DNA from: Tianweitania sp. UT-5YL-CI-8
Lineage (GTDB): Bacteria; Pseudomonadota; Alphaproteobacteria; Rhizobiales; Rhizobiaceae
NCBI RefSeq assembly: GCF_030010215.1
Contig: NZ_JASCRR010000009.1
Coordinates: 62,001-126,000, forward strand
DNA length: 64,000 bases
Direction of reading: 5' to 3'
Positions 33,538 through 43,555 of this stretch are shown here, piece after piece; position 1 is the stretch's first letter, and each line of letters begins with the position of its first letter. The notes beneath the pieces are model-generated. The model had not been told where the DNA came from, searched no databases, and saw only the letters and a program-made list of their open reading frames with translations. The translations under genes and the position numbers were made by a program.

Positions 33538-34895
33538 CCGACCACCCCGGCACATTCCGGGACGTTTTTGCCGACATCGACCTGGGCTCGTTTTCCGCCA
33601 TCATCTCAGCCGTTTCAGGCGGAAGCGATTCGACAGCCCTGCTGTTTCTCCTCAACGACCACCTCAAGCGGCATGCGCCGCACTGCACGCTGATCGCCGT
33701 CACCGTCGACCACGGCCTGCGCGCTGAATCGGCACGGGAAGCGGAAGCCGTCGCCCAGCTTTGCCGCGCACACGGCATCGACCACGGCATCCTAAGCTGG
33801 ACCGGCGCAAAGCCCGTCACGGGGCTTGCCGCCGCCAGCCGCGACGCGCGCTACCGCCTGCTCACTGACGCTGCACGACGCCATGGCGCCGGTATGATCG
33901 TCACCGGCCATACCGCCGACGACCAGGCCGAGACCGTGCTGATGCGGCAGGCGCGCGGCGATGGTCTCGGCATTGCCGGCATGGCGCGCCTGACCCTGCT
34001 CGACGGCGACTGCTGGCTGCTGCGGCCGCTTCTCGGCGTCCGACGCGCGGAGCTGCGAGGCTATCTCGCTGCCCGCGGCCAGGACTGGATCGACGATCCG
34101 TCCAACACCAATCAGCGCTACGAGCGCCCGCGCATCCGCGCCGCCCTCGATACGGATAGCGGCGACTGCTTTGTCGCAGCACTGGCCTCGGCAGCAATCA
34201 TTGCCGCCCGCCGCACGCAACTCGGGCACGAGGCGGCTATGCTTCTCAGGGCTCATGCCGACCGGCCGTCGCCGGGGCTGATCCGGCTGGGCGGCAAGCT
34301 GCTCGAGGCATCTCCCGAGGCGGCGACCCATCTGGTGCGCATTCTGCTGGCCTGCATCGGCGGCACGCCAAGGCTTGTCGACCGGCCCCGGGTGGCGGCC
34401 CTGCTCGGCGCGATGAAGACAGCTGACAGCCGAAAACCGTTCCGCGCCACAATGTCGCGCTCGGTGATCGACCGCCGCGCATCGGGCATCTTCCTGCATC
34501 GCGAAACCCGCAATCTGCCGCAATCGCAACCTGCGAAAGCCATGATTTGGGACGGGCGGTATCGCCTTGCCGGAAACCTCGACCTCGAGGGACTCGCCGT
34601 CGCCGCTATCGGCAATACGGAAGCCGGCCGCGTCATGAAGGTCGAAAACGGCGTGCCGGAAAGCCTTGCCAGAGCCGCGCTTTTCGCCCAGCCGGCACTG
34701 TGGCGAAGCGATATGCGCATGCCTGAGGCCGGCTTGGTTTCGGCCGAAAACAGCCCCTTCGAGCCGGTGTTGGCGCCCTGGTTGCGCTTCCTGCCCGGCT
34801 TCGATCTGGAGGCAGCGAGCGCGGTCGCAGAACTGCTCGGCGCAGCCGCTCTGCCTCAGCCGCCTTGCGCCGGCCACATTGCTTGTAAAGCTTAA
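33531..34895 (+). CDS. tilS: tRNA(Ile)-lysidine synthetase
   Basis: A 454-residue ATP-dependent enzyme converting C34 of the tRNA-Ile CAU anticodon to lysidine, so that it reads AUA. The PP-loop SGGSDS lies at residues 29-34, followed by IAVTVDHGLRAESAREAEAVAQLC, MIVTGHTADDQAETVLMRQARGDGLGIAGM and the WIDDPSNTNQRYERPRIR signature. A less conserved C-terminal domain follows. It begins with TTG at 33531, overlapping the cpoB stop by seven bases; no ATG is available upstream of the PP-loop. Confidence 0.94.
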   Translation: MLTDHPGTFRDVFADIDLGSFSAIISAVSGGSDSTALLFLLNDHLKRHAPHCTLIAVTVDHGLRAESAREAEAVAQLCRAHGIDHGILSWTGAKPVTGLAAASRDARYRLLTDAARRHGAGMIVTGHTADDQAETVLMRQARGDGLGIAGMARLTLLDGDCWLLRPLLGVRRAELRGYLAARGQDWIDDPSNTNQRYERPRIRAALDTDSGDCFVAALASAAIIAARRTQLGHEAAMLLRAHADRPSPGLIRLGGKLLEASPEAATHLVRILLACIGGTPRLVDRPRVAALLGAMKTADSRKPFRATMSRSVIDRRASGIFLHRETRNLPQSQPAKAMIWDGRYRLAGNLDLEGLAVAAIGNTEAGRVMKVENGVPESLARAALFAQPALWRSDMRMPEAGLVSAENSPFEPVLAPWLRFLPGFDLEAASAVAELLGAAALPQPPCAGHIACKA

Positions 34896-35001
34896 CGAAA
34901 GCCGCGAGCGAGATGTGCTTGGCAATGGCTGGTGGCATGCCTATGTTAGGGGCCAGCTACAGTATCATCATCGCGCCCCCTGGGTGCCGACGGGACAATA
35001 G

Positions 35002-36939
<1,938 letters not shown>

Positions 36940-37039
36940 GAAACCGGTTCGCTTTGCGAATTCACCGTGCCGGTGGCACGGTGAAAGGTTTCGAACCGGG
37001 GAGTTGCCGCAGGCGACGGGCCCCCGGCAGGGTAAAGCT

Positions 37040-37092
37040 CGACAACGATTTGGCTTTTCGAGCGACGAACGCCCGGAGCCCTGGCGGAGGGC
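37040..37092. repeat. Dispersed intergenic repeat, copy A
   Basis: It contains CGACAACGATTTG, GCGACGAACGCCCGGAGCCC and TGGCGGAGGGC. The same words occur in the same order at 47246-47304 (CGACAACGATTTG, GCGATGAACGCCCGGAGCCC, TAGCGGAGGGC), 10 kb away. Both copies are in non-coding DNA. Confidence 0.65.
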
Positions 37093-37112
37093 AGGGAGGC
37101 TGTCCAAATTCG

Positions 37113-37150
37113 AAAACCCCGTGGCGCCAACGCGTCGCGGGGTTTTCTTT
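37113..37150 (+). terminator. Terminator of ftsH
   Basis: Stem AAAACCCCG / CGGGGTTTT (37113-37121 with 37138-37146) enclosing a smaller pairing, followed by CTTTT. Confidence 0.8.
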
Positions 37151-37345
37151 TGATCTGCTAACGACACCGTCATCTGGACAGGCGGCAGTCTGACCTGCCC
37201 CTCCCCCATCAGCCGACCCGCCTCCGATAGATTCCCCGAACACTTTTCTAAGGGTTTGTGTCATAAACTCACCAAAAGTGATGCTGCGCGCGCCATCCGG
37301 TATGGCAGAAACCGCGCGGACGATATTTCTGGGAGTTGAGCTTTC

Positions 37346-38698
37346 ATGGCTGGACGATATTTCGGCACGGATGGTATCCGCGGGCGGGCCAACAGATTTC
37401 CAATGACCGCCGAGATTGCGATGAAGGTCGGCATGGCCGCCGGCCTGTCGTTCCAGCGCGGCAGCCACCGCCACCGGGTCGTGGTCGGCAAGGACACCCG
37501 CCTCAGCGGCTACATGATCGAGAACGCGCTGGTGTCCGGCCTCTGCGCGGCCGGCATGGACGTGTTCCTGCTTGGACCGATCCCGACGCCGGCGGTGGCG
37601 ATGCTGGTGCATTCGCTGCGCGCCGATATGGGCGTCATGATCTCGGCTTCGCACAATCCCTACTACGACAACGGTATCAAGCTGTTCGGCCCCGACGGCT
37701 ACAAGCTCTCCGACGACATCGAAAACCGCATCGAGGCGATGCTGGAAGAAAACATCGACAGCGCGCTCGCCGATTCCGACGGCATCGGCCGGGCCAAGCG
37801 TGTCGACGGGGTGCATGACCGCTACATCGAATTCGCCAAGCGCACCCTGCCCCAGCCCATGTCTCTGGACGGTCTGCGCATCGTCGTCGACTGCGCCAAC
37901 GGCGCGGCCTACAAGGTGGCGCCAGCCGTGCTGTGGGAGCTTGGCGCCGAGGTCATCGCGATCAACGTCGATCCCAACGGCTTCAACATCAACCAGGACT
38001 GCGGCTCCACCCATCCCGCCGGCCTGCAGAAGAAGGTGCACGAGGTGCGCGCCGATATCGGCATCGCGCTCGATGGCGACGCCGACCGAGTGGTGATCGT
38101 GGATGAGAACGGCACCATCGTCGATGGCGACCAGATCATGGCGCTGGTGGCCGAATCCTGGCATTCGGCCGGGCGGCTGGTCGGCGGCGGCGTGGTGGCC
38201 ACCATCATGTCCAATCTCGGCCTGGAGCGTTACCTCAACGGCATCAAGCTCGACCTGCACCGCACCAAGGTCGGCGACCGCTACGTTGTCGAGCATATGC
38301 GCGCCAACGGGCTGAACATCGGCGGCGAGCAGTCCGGCCATATCGTCCTGTCGGATTTTTCGACAACGGGCGACGGCCTTGTCTCCGCCCTGCAGGTTCT
38401 GGCCTGCATCAAGCAGCAGAACCGCCCCGTCAGCGAGCTGACCCGAAAGTTCGAGCCGGTGCCGCAGCTTCTCAAGAATGTCCGCTTCCATGGCGGCAAG
38501 CCATTGGAGGAGGCGCCGGTGAAAGCTGCGATCGAGGACGCCAAGAACCGCCTCGGCTCGACCGGCCGTCTCGTCATCCGCCCTTCCGGCACCGAGCCGC
38601 TGATTCGCGTCATGGCCGAGGGCGACGACAAGCAATTGGTCGAAGACGTGGTCAACGACATCGTCGGCGTCATCGCCGAAAGCCGCTCCGCCGCCTGA
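37346..38698 (+). CDS. glmM: Phosphoglucosamine mutase
   Basis: A 450-residue enzyme interconverting glucosamine 6-phosphate and glucosamine 1-phosphate for peptidoglycan and LPS precursors. It opens [13 protein letters not shown]. The active-site phosphoserine is Ser102 in [18 protein letters not shown]. The Mg-binding loop is DGDADR in [14 protein letters not shown], then [27 protein letters not shown] and the phosphate-binding [15 protein letters not shown]. It is full length, in the conserved ftsH-glmM order, and followed by a strong terminator. Confidence 0.98.
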   Translation: MAGRYFGTDGIRGRANRFPMTAEIAMKVGMAAGLSFQRGSHRHRVVVGKDTRLSGYMIENALVSGLCAAGMDVFLLGPIPTPAVAMLVHSLRADMGVMISASHNPYYDNGIKLFGPDGYKLSDDIENRIEAMLEENIDSALADSDGIGRAKRVDGVHDRYIEFAKRTLPQPMSLDGLRIVVDCANGAAYKVAPAVLWELGAEVIAINVDPNGFNINQDCGSTHPAGLQKKVHEVRADIGIALDGDADRVVIVDENGTIVDGDQIMALVAESWHSAGRLVGGGVVATIMSNLGLERYLNGIKLDLHRTKVGDRYVVEHMRANGLNIGGEQSGHIVLSDFSTTGDGLVSALQVLACIKQQNRPVSELTRKFEPVPQLLKNVRFHGGKPLEEAPVKAAIEDAKNRLGSTGRLVIRPSGTEPLIRVMAEGDDKQLVEDVVNDIVGVIAESRSAA

Positions 38699-38722
38699 TT
38701 TCGTTAACGCGATGCGTTCATG

Positions 38723-38752
38723 AAAACCCGCCCCCGCAAGGCGGGTTTTTTT
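38723..38752 (+). terminator. Terminator of glmM
   Basis: Ten-base stem AAAACCCGCC / GGCGGGTTTT with a seven-base loop, then TTTTG. Confidence 0.9.
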
Positions 38753-38867
38753 GTGCGCGCCCCGCAATTCCGGCACAAATGCTGCGCCGTTAACTTTGCA
38801 GCGTTGAAAACATTCGCTGAATCTTCGCCCGTCATCGGCCGGGAAAAATCGTAACCACCTGTTATCC

Positions 38868-38883
38868 TTAACGATCACTTAAC
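38868..38883 (+). promoter_or_regulatory. CtrA-type box upstream of the outer-membrane protein gene
   Basis: TTAA-N7-TTAAC, with a spacer of exactly seven bases (CGATCAC), lies 76 bases before the omp start codon. This equals the consensus bound by the alphaproteobacterial cell-cycle regulator CtrA. Confidence 0.55.
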
Positions 38884-38958
38884 CTCTATGGTTAACAGTA
38901 GCTCTCGAAGGATGTCGGTCAACTGCCAACAACCAGGGTCACGTCAGGAGCTTGAACC

Positions 38959-39702
38959 ATGAGAATCCACTCGCGCATAAGACTGGCGCTTGCCGCCACC
39001 ATTTTCTTCCCGATGTCCGCAATGGCCGCCGACTACATACCGGTCGTGCAGGAAGTGCCCGTAGAAGTCGGCTCCGGCTGGTATCTGCGTGGCGACATCG
39101 GCTACAGCTGGGGCGATAAGGCCGACAAGATCAGCTACAACGTCAATTCCGGCGGCGTCGATTTTCCGGGCGATACCCGCAAGCCGAACTTCGACGACAC
39201 CTTCAACCTGGGTGCAGGCGTCGGTTACCGCTTCACCGACTATTTCCGCGCTGACGCCACCGTCGACGGCTTCCGCAGCACGCTCTCCGCGAGCGACCCC
39301 TGGACAGCTGGCACTGTCAGCGGCTCGGCCGATTTCACGGCGGTCAGCCTGATGGCTAATGGCTATGTCGATCTCGGCACCTATGTTGGCTTCACGCCCT
39401 ATATCGGCGCTGGTCTCGGCTCGACCTACATGAACTTCTCGGATCTGAACGCGACGCTGCCGGACGGTTCGATGCAGTCCATCGCCGGCGACAAGGACTG
39501 GCGCTTCACCTACGCGCTCATGGCTGGCGTCGCCTATGACGTGACCAAGAACATGAAGCTCGATCTCGGCTACAAATACCGCCACATCAAGGGCGGCGAC
39601 ATGTTCGATGGCACGACCTCCTTTGGCGAAACCGTCACCGGCACCAATGGCGACCTGAGCACCCACGAAGTGCGCGTCGGCCTGCGCTACGAACTCTGGT
39701 AG
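38959..39702 (+). CDS. Omp25/31-like outer-membrane beta-barrel protein
   Basis: A 247-residue protein with a signal peptide (MRIHSRIRLALAATIFFPMSAMA). A small porin-like barrel follows with alternating aromatic strands: GWYLRGDIGYSWGDKADK, FNLGAGVGYRFTDYFRADATVDGFRS, YVGFTPYIGAGLGSTYMNFS, YALMAGVAYDVTKNMKLDLGYKYRHIKGGD and STHEVRVGLRYELW. The final Trp is the usual C-terminal outer-membrane signature. It resembles Brucella/rhizobial Omp25/Omp31/RopB-type proteins that interact with peptidoglycan and LPS. CAGGAG precedes the ATG, and a CtrA-type box lies upstream. Confidence 0.9.
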   Translation: MRIHSRIRLALAATIFFPMSAMAADYIPVVQEVPVEVGSGWYLRGDIGYSWGDKADKISYNVNSGGVDFPGDTRKPNFDDTFNLGAGVGYRFTDYFRADATVDGFRSTLSASDPWTAGTVSGSADFTAVSLMANGYVDLGTYVGFTPYIGAGLGSTYMNFSDLNATLPDGSMQSIAGDKDWRFTYALMAGVAYDVTKNMKLDLGYKYRHIKGGDMFDGTTSFGETVTGTNGDLSTHEVRVGLRYELW

Positions 39703-39731
39703 GCCCAGGCCTTCCATCTGCAAGCTCCCGG

Positions 39732-39760
39732 GGCCCGGTCGTCGCAAGACGCCGGGCCTT
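39732..39760 (+). terminator. Terminator of the omp gene
   Basis: Stem GGCCCGG + CGTC / GACG + CCGGGCC with one bulged base and a GCAA tetraloop, followed by TTTGG. Confidence 0.8.
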
Positions 39761-39800
39761 TGGCTTTTGCGCGATCTCAGCGTGTTCGCCAACAAGGCCG

Positions 39801-39830
39801 TTGACTTTTTTTATCAAATGGTCAAAATTT
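39801..39830 (+). promoter_or_regulatory. AT-rich inverted repeat and possible promoter upstream of cofG
   Basis: TTGAC at 39801-39805 and GTCAA at 39821-39825 form an inverted repeat in a locally AT-rich patch. TTGACT with CAAAAT 16 bases downstream could be a promoter. It is separated from cofG by ~340 bases that include a palindromic repeat; no complete gene is visible in 39761-40168. Confidence 0.3.
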
Positions 39831-39994
39831 TCTTTCAGACAAACGCATGGCAAAGAAGCCGGTCAACGGCTCGGCCAGAGGGTGAACGAGATGGACATGG
39901 GCAGGTCACTCAGCAGAACCGGCTTTCGCCGCGCGCTTGCGCAGCAAAGCCTATGGCTAACCGTTCGCGGCAGCATCGCGTTTGCTTACGAATT

Positions 39995-40137
39995 TACCCC
40001 CACCCTCTATCCCTCCCCACAAGGGGGAGGGAGGCATCCACGTCGCCATTCCATCTCAACCGCTTCCGGGTTCAACAGTGCGATGAGACCGATCCGGTCT
40101 CCCTCCCCCTTGTGGGGAGGGGTTAGGGGTGGGGGTA
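39995..40137. repeat. Palindromic intergenic element (copy 3), just upstream of cofG
   Basis: Two 39-base arms (39995-40033 and 40099-40137) are inverted copies matching at 35 of 39 positions, with a 65-base spacer. The core reads CCCTCCCCACAAGGGGGAGG. The right arm ends 31 bases before the cofG start, so it may lie in the leader of the F420 operon. Confidence 0.85.
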
Positions 40138-40168
40138 CAATATCCACCGGACAACGGGAGCCAAGGCC

Positions 40169-41299
40169 ATGATCCCGAACCCCTTCACCCGCGACGACGC
40201 GCTTTCAGCAGGCTCCGCCACCGGCCCTGCTCTCCACGCGCTCCGCGCCCGCGCCGCCGAACGCCGCGACCGCCATTGGGGTCGGACGATCAGCTACTCG
40301 CGCAAGGTTTTCATCCCGCTGACCACCATGTGCCGCAACACCTGCGGCTACTGCACCTTCGTCAAGGCGCCGGGCGAACCGGGCGCGAACTATCTGACGC
40401 CGCACGAGGTGCTCGACATCGCCCGGCGCGGTGAACAGCTCGGCTGCAAGGAAGCGCTGTTCTCGCTCGGCGAACGGCCCGAGCGGCGCTATCCCGAAGC
40501 GCGCGAAATCCTGTCGAAGCTCGGCTACGAGACCACCGTCGACTATCTCATCGACGCCTGCCGGCTGGTTCTGGAACACACCTCGCTGATCCCGCATGTC
40601 AATGCCGGCACGCTGATGGAAGCCGAAGTCGCCCGCCTGCGCCAGGTGTCCGGCTCGATGGGCATGATGCTGGAAAACGCCAGCAAGCGGCTGATGAAGC
40701 CCGGCATGCCGCACCATGCCTGCCCCGACAAGGCGCCGATTCTGCGCCTGCGCACCATCGAGGCAGCGGGAAGGCTCGGCGTGCCGTTCACTACCGGCAT
40801 CCTGATCGGTATCGGCGAAAGCTGGGAAGAGCGCATCGACAGCCTCTACGCCATCAACGACATCCACCTCACCCACGGCAATGTGCAGGAGGTGATCGTG
40901 CAGAACTTCCGCGCCAAGCCCGGCACCGCCATGGCCGAATGGATCGAGCCGACGCGCGACGACATGTTGCGAACGCTGGCCGTCGCCCGGCTCATCCTCG
41001 ACCCGTCGATCAGCCTGCAGGCGCCGCCCAATCTGGAAGAAGCCTTCGAGGACTATATCGGCTCGGGCATCAACGATTGGGGCGGGATTTCGCCGCTGAC
41101 CGCCGACCACATCAATCCCGAGCGCGCCTGGCCCGCACTGAGCGAGCTGTCGCGCCGCACGGCGGCCACCGGCTATCGGCTGGTCGAGCGGCTGACGGTC
41201 TATCCGGCCTATCTCGCATCGCTGCCGGGAGACATGAACGTTGCGCTGTCGCGGCTGGCCGGCAGCGACGGCCTTGCCCGCGAACAGTTCGTCAGTTGA
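40169..41299 (+). CDS. cofG: 7,8-didemethyl-8-hydroxy-5-deazariboflavin (FO) synthase subunit CofG
   Basis: A 376-residue radical-SAM enzyme. With CofH it builds FO, the deazaflavin chromophore of coenzyme F420, from tyrosine and a ribityl-uracil; CofG performs the second step. The [4Fe-4S] motif is C55-x3-C59-x2-C62 in TTMCRNTCGYCTFVKAPGEPG. Also visible are SLGERPERRYPEAREIL, VNAGTLMEAEVARLR, PFTTGILIGIGESWEERIDSL and VQEVIVQNFRAKPGTAMAEW. It is separate from CofH, as in archaea and cyanobacteria, rather than fused as in the actinobacterial FbiC. It heads the operon cofG-H-D-C/E. Confidence 0.95.
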   Translation: MIPNPFTRDDALSAGSATGPALHALRARAAERRDRHWGRTISYSRKVFIPLTTMCRNTCGYCTFVKAPGEPGANYLTPHEVLDIARRGEQLGCKEALFSLGERPERRYPEAREILSKLGYETTVDYLIDACRLVLEHTSLIPHVNAGTLMEAEVARLRQVSGSMGMMLENASKRLMKPGMPHHACPDKAPILRLRTIEAAGRLGVPFTTGILIGIGESWEERIDSLYAINDIHLTHGNVQEVIVQNFRAKPGTAMAEWIEPTRDDMLRTLAVARLILDPSISLQAPPNLEEAFEDYIGSGINDWGGISPLTADHINPERAWPALSELSRRTAATGYRLVERLTVYPAYLASLPGDMNVALSRLAGSDGLAREQFVS

Positions 41300-41309
41300 G
41301 GATCGGGTC

Positions 41310-42581
41310 ATGAACGCCATCTTTGCCGCCTTCCACGAAGCAGACGCCCTCCCCCGCGCGCTCGATGCGGCGAGCCCCGCGATCCGCCGCATCCTCGACA
41401 ATGCCCTTGCCGGCATCGAGGTCAGCCGCCAGGACGGCCAGATACTGTTCGAGACGCAAGGCGCTGATCTCACCGCCGTGCTGCGGACGGCGGATGCGGT
41501 GCGCCGCAAGCGCGTCGGCGACCGGGTGACCTTCGTCACCGTGCGCAACATCAACTTCACCAATGTCTGCTACATGGCCTGCCAGTTCTGCAATTTCGGC
41601 GTCCGCAAGGATGCCGCAAGCGCGGAGCTGCTCAGCCTCGACCAGGTCGCGGCCCGTGCGGTGGAAGCCTGGAACCGGGGCGGCACGGAGGTCTGCATCC
41701 AGGGCGGTCTGCATCCCGACATCCCAGCCGAGCATTACCGCAACCTGATCCTGGCGGTGAAGGCGCAGCTGCCGGATATCCATATCCATGCCTTCTCGCC
41801 CTTCGAAATCTGGTACGGCGTCAAGAAAAGCCGCATGCCGTTGCATGATTATCTGCGCGACCTCAAGGCATGCGGGCTCGGCTCCATGCCGGGGACGGCG
41901 GCCGAAATCCTCGACACCGAAATCCGCCTGCAGCTGACCCGCAACAAGCTGTCCGCCGACGAGTGGGAAACGATCATCCGCGCAGCGCACGAGGTCGGCA
42001 TCCGCACCACTGCGACCATCATGTACGGCCACATCGACGGCCCGGCGCATTGGGCAGCCCATATCGACCGCATACGTTCCATCCAGAAAGACACCGGCGG
42101 CTTCACCGAATTCGTGCCGCTGGGCTTCATCCATGACGAGACGCGGCTCTACCGCGACCACAAGCAAGCGCGCCCCGGCCCCAACGAGCAGGAAAACCTG
42201 AAAATGCATGCCGTGGCGCGGCTGATGCTGGCCGGACACATCGACAACATCCAGGTCTCCTGGGTGAAGCTCGGGCCGGAAATGGCGCAGACCATGCTGT
42301 CTTGCGGCGCCAACGATCTTGGCGGCACGCTGATGAACGAAAGCATTTCGCGCGCCGCTGGCGCCTCGCATGGCCAGGAGATCACCGCGGCGGAAATGGT
42401 GCGCATCATCCGCGCCGCCGGCCGCATCCCGATCCAGCGCAACACACTTTACGGGGTCGTCGAGGACTTTTCCGACCACGATCCGGTCGAAATCGCGCCG
42501 CTGGTCGAGCGCAAATGCGGCTCGAAGACATCGGCCTTCCTTGACCGTATCGCGGCCCGGATACCGGGAGCCACGGCGTGA
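41310..42581 (+). CDS. cofH: 5-amino-6-(D-ribitylamino)uracil-L-tyrosine 4-hydroxyphenyl transferase CofH
   Basis: A 423-residue radical-SAM enzyme carrying out the first FO step, adding the tyrosine-derived hydroxybenzyl radical to 5-amino-6-ribitylaminouracil. The cluster ligands are C87-x3-C91-x2-C94 in NVCYMACQFCNFG. Further marks are GTEVCIQGGLHPDIPAEHYRNL, IHIHAFSPFEIWYG, TAAEILDTEIRLQLTRNKLSADEWE and LGPEMAQTMLSCGANDLGGTLMNESISRAAGASHGQE. The ATG at 41310 has GAGGATCGGG before it and lies ten bases after cofG. Its stop overlaps the cofD GTG start. Confidence 0.95.
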   Translation: MNAIFAAFHEADALPRALDAASPAIRRILDNALAGIEVSRQDGQILFETQGADLTAVLRTADAVRRKRVGDRVTFVTVRNINFTNVCYMACQFCNFGVRKDAASAELLSLDQVAARAVEAWNRGGTEVCIQGGLHPDIPAEHYRNLILAVKAQLPDIHIHAFSPFEIWYGVKKSRMPLHDYLRDLKACGLGSMPGTAAEILDTEIRLQLTRNKLSADEWETIIRAAHEVGIRTTATIMYGHIDGPAHWAAHIDRIRSIQKDTGGFTEFVPLGFIHDETRLYRDHKQARPGPNEQENLKMHAVARLMLAGHIDNIQVSWVKLGPEMAQTMLSCGANDLGGTLMNESISRAAGASHGQEITAAEMVRIIRAAGRIPIQRNTLYGVVEDFSDHDPVEIAPLVERKCGSKTSAFLDRIAARIPGATA

Positions 42582-43555
42582 CGGCAAGCCTGCCGAACAA
42601 GGTTGTCTTGCTGGCCGGCGGCGTCGGCGGCGCCCGCATGGCCGAAGGGCTGGCGCGCGCCCTGCCGCAACGTGCCCTGACAGTGATCGCCAATGTCGGC
42701 GACGACGAAAGCTTCTACGGCCTGCATGTCTCGCCCGACATCGATACGCTGATCTACACACTGTCCGACCGGATCGACCGCAAGCAGGGCTGGGGCGTCA
42801 AGGATGACGCTGTGCGCGCGCTCGACGTGTTGCGCGACCTCGGCGCACCGGTCTGGATGAAGCTCGGCGACGCCGATTTCGGCCTGCATATCTGGCGGAG
42901 CTGGCGGCTGGCGCAGGGCGAGACACTGAGCGAGATCACCACTGAAGCCGCCGAACGCCTCGGCTCCCGCGCCCGCGTGCTTCCGGCCACCGACGATAGG
43001 CTGCAGACGAAACTGCTGACCGACGAAGGCTGGATGGATTTCCAGCCTTGGTTCGTCGGCAAGCGCTGCGAACCCCGCGTCAGCGACATCCGCTATGAAG
43101 GTGCTAGCGACGCCAAGCCTAGTGCCGCCGCACTCGAAGCCATCGCAACTGCCGATCTGATCGTCATCGCGCCGAGCAATCCACTGCTGTCGATCGATCC
43201 GATTCTGGCGATCCCCGGCATGCGCGAGGCCGTGCAAGCCTCGTTGGCACCGTGCATCGGCGTCTCGCCATTGATCGGTGGCAAGGCGGTCAAGGGACCG
43301 CTCGGGCGGCTGATCGAAGACCTCGGCCTGCCCGCAGGTTCGGCCGGCGTGGCCGGGCGCTATGCTGGGTTGATCGACGCCTTCGCGGTCGACCCCGGCG
43401 ATCTCGAAGAGATGGAGCCTGCACGAAGCGGCGGACTGGCCGTGCTCGGCACCGACATCATGCTGACCGATCCGGAAAAAGCCGAAGCCGTCGCCCGCAC
43501 GGTGCTGGCCTTCGCCGCCACGCTCGGCGCAAACGCTGCGAGGTGCGTATCGTGA
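42578..43555 (+). CDS. cofD: LPPG:FO 2-phospho-L-lactate transferase CofD/FbiA
   Basis: A 325-residue transferase joining the phospholactyl-type moiety of the CofC product to FO, giving F420-0 or its dehydro or glyceryl analogue. The nucleotide-diphosphate loop is LLAGGVGGARMAEGL with GGVGG at residues 14-18. Typical stretches are NVGDDESFYGLHVSPDIDTLIYTLSDRID, WMKLGDADFGLHIWRS, SDIRYEGASDAKPSAAALEAI, IVIAPSNPLLSIDPILAIPGMREA and VSPLIGGKAVKGPLGRLIEDLG. GTG start, four-base overlap with cofH, and GTGA overlap with the next gene: strict translational coupling. Confidence 0.95.
   Translation: MTASLPNKVVLLAGGVGGARMAEGLARALPQRALTVIANVGDDESFYGLHVSPDIDTLIYTLSDRIDRKQGWGVKDDAVRALDVLRDLGAPVWMKLGDADFGLHIWRSWRLAQGETLSEITTEAAERLGSRARVLPATDDRLQTKLLTDEGWMDFQPWFVGKRCEPRVSDIRYEGASDAKPSAAALEAIATADLIVIAPSNPLLSIDPILAIPGMREAVQASLAPCIGVSPLIGGKAVKGPLGRLIEDLGLPAGSAGVAGRYAGLIDAFAVDPGDLEEMEPARSGGLAVLGTDIMLTDPEKAEAVARTVLAFAATLGANAARCVS

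Larger units (their letters stand above)
36940..37345 (+). other. ftsH-glmM intergenic region with a dispersed repeat
   Basis: This 406-base region holds a short inverted repeat (CACCGTGCC / GGCACGGTG near 36962-36981), the dispersed repeat at 37040-37092 shared with 47246-47291, the ftsH terminator, and an AT-richer segment 37226-37340 leading into glmM that should contain its promoter. No further gene is visible. Confidence 0.5.

Noticed and set aside
36962-38878. A 638-codon minus-strand frame opposite glmM
   Set aside because: Shadow of glmM in GC-rich DNA; no domain or signal and strongly biased composition.
39801-40172. Short plus-strand frame starting MAKKPVNGSARG near 39846, suspected TetR-type regulator remnant before cofG
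   Set aside because: Stops after 12 codons and neighbouring frames show no helix-turn-helix; not enough to call a pseudogene.
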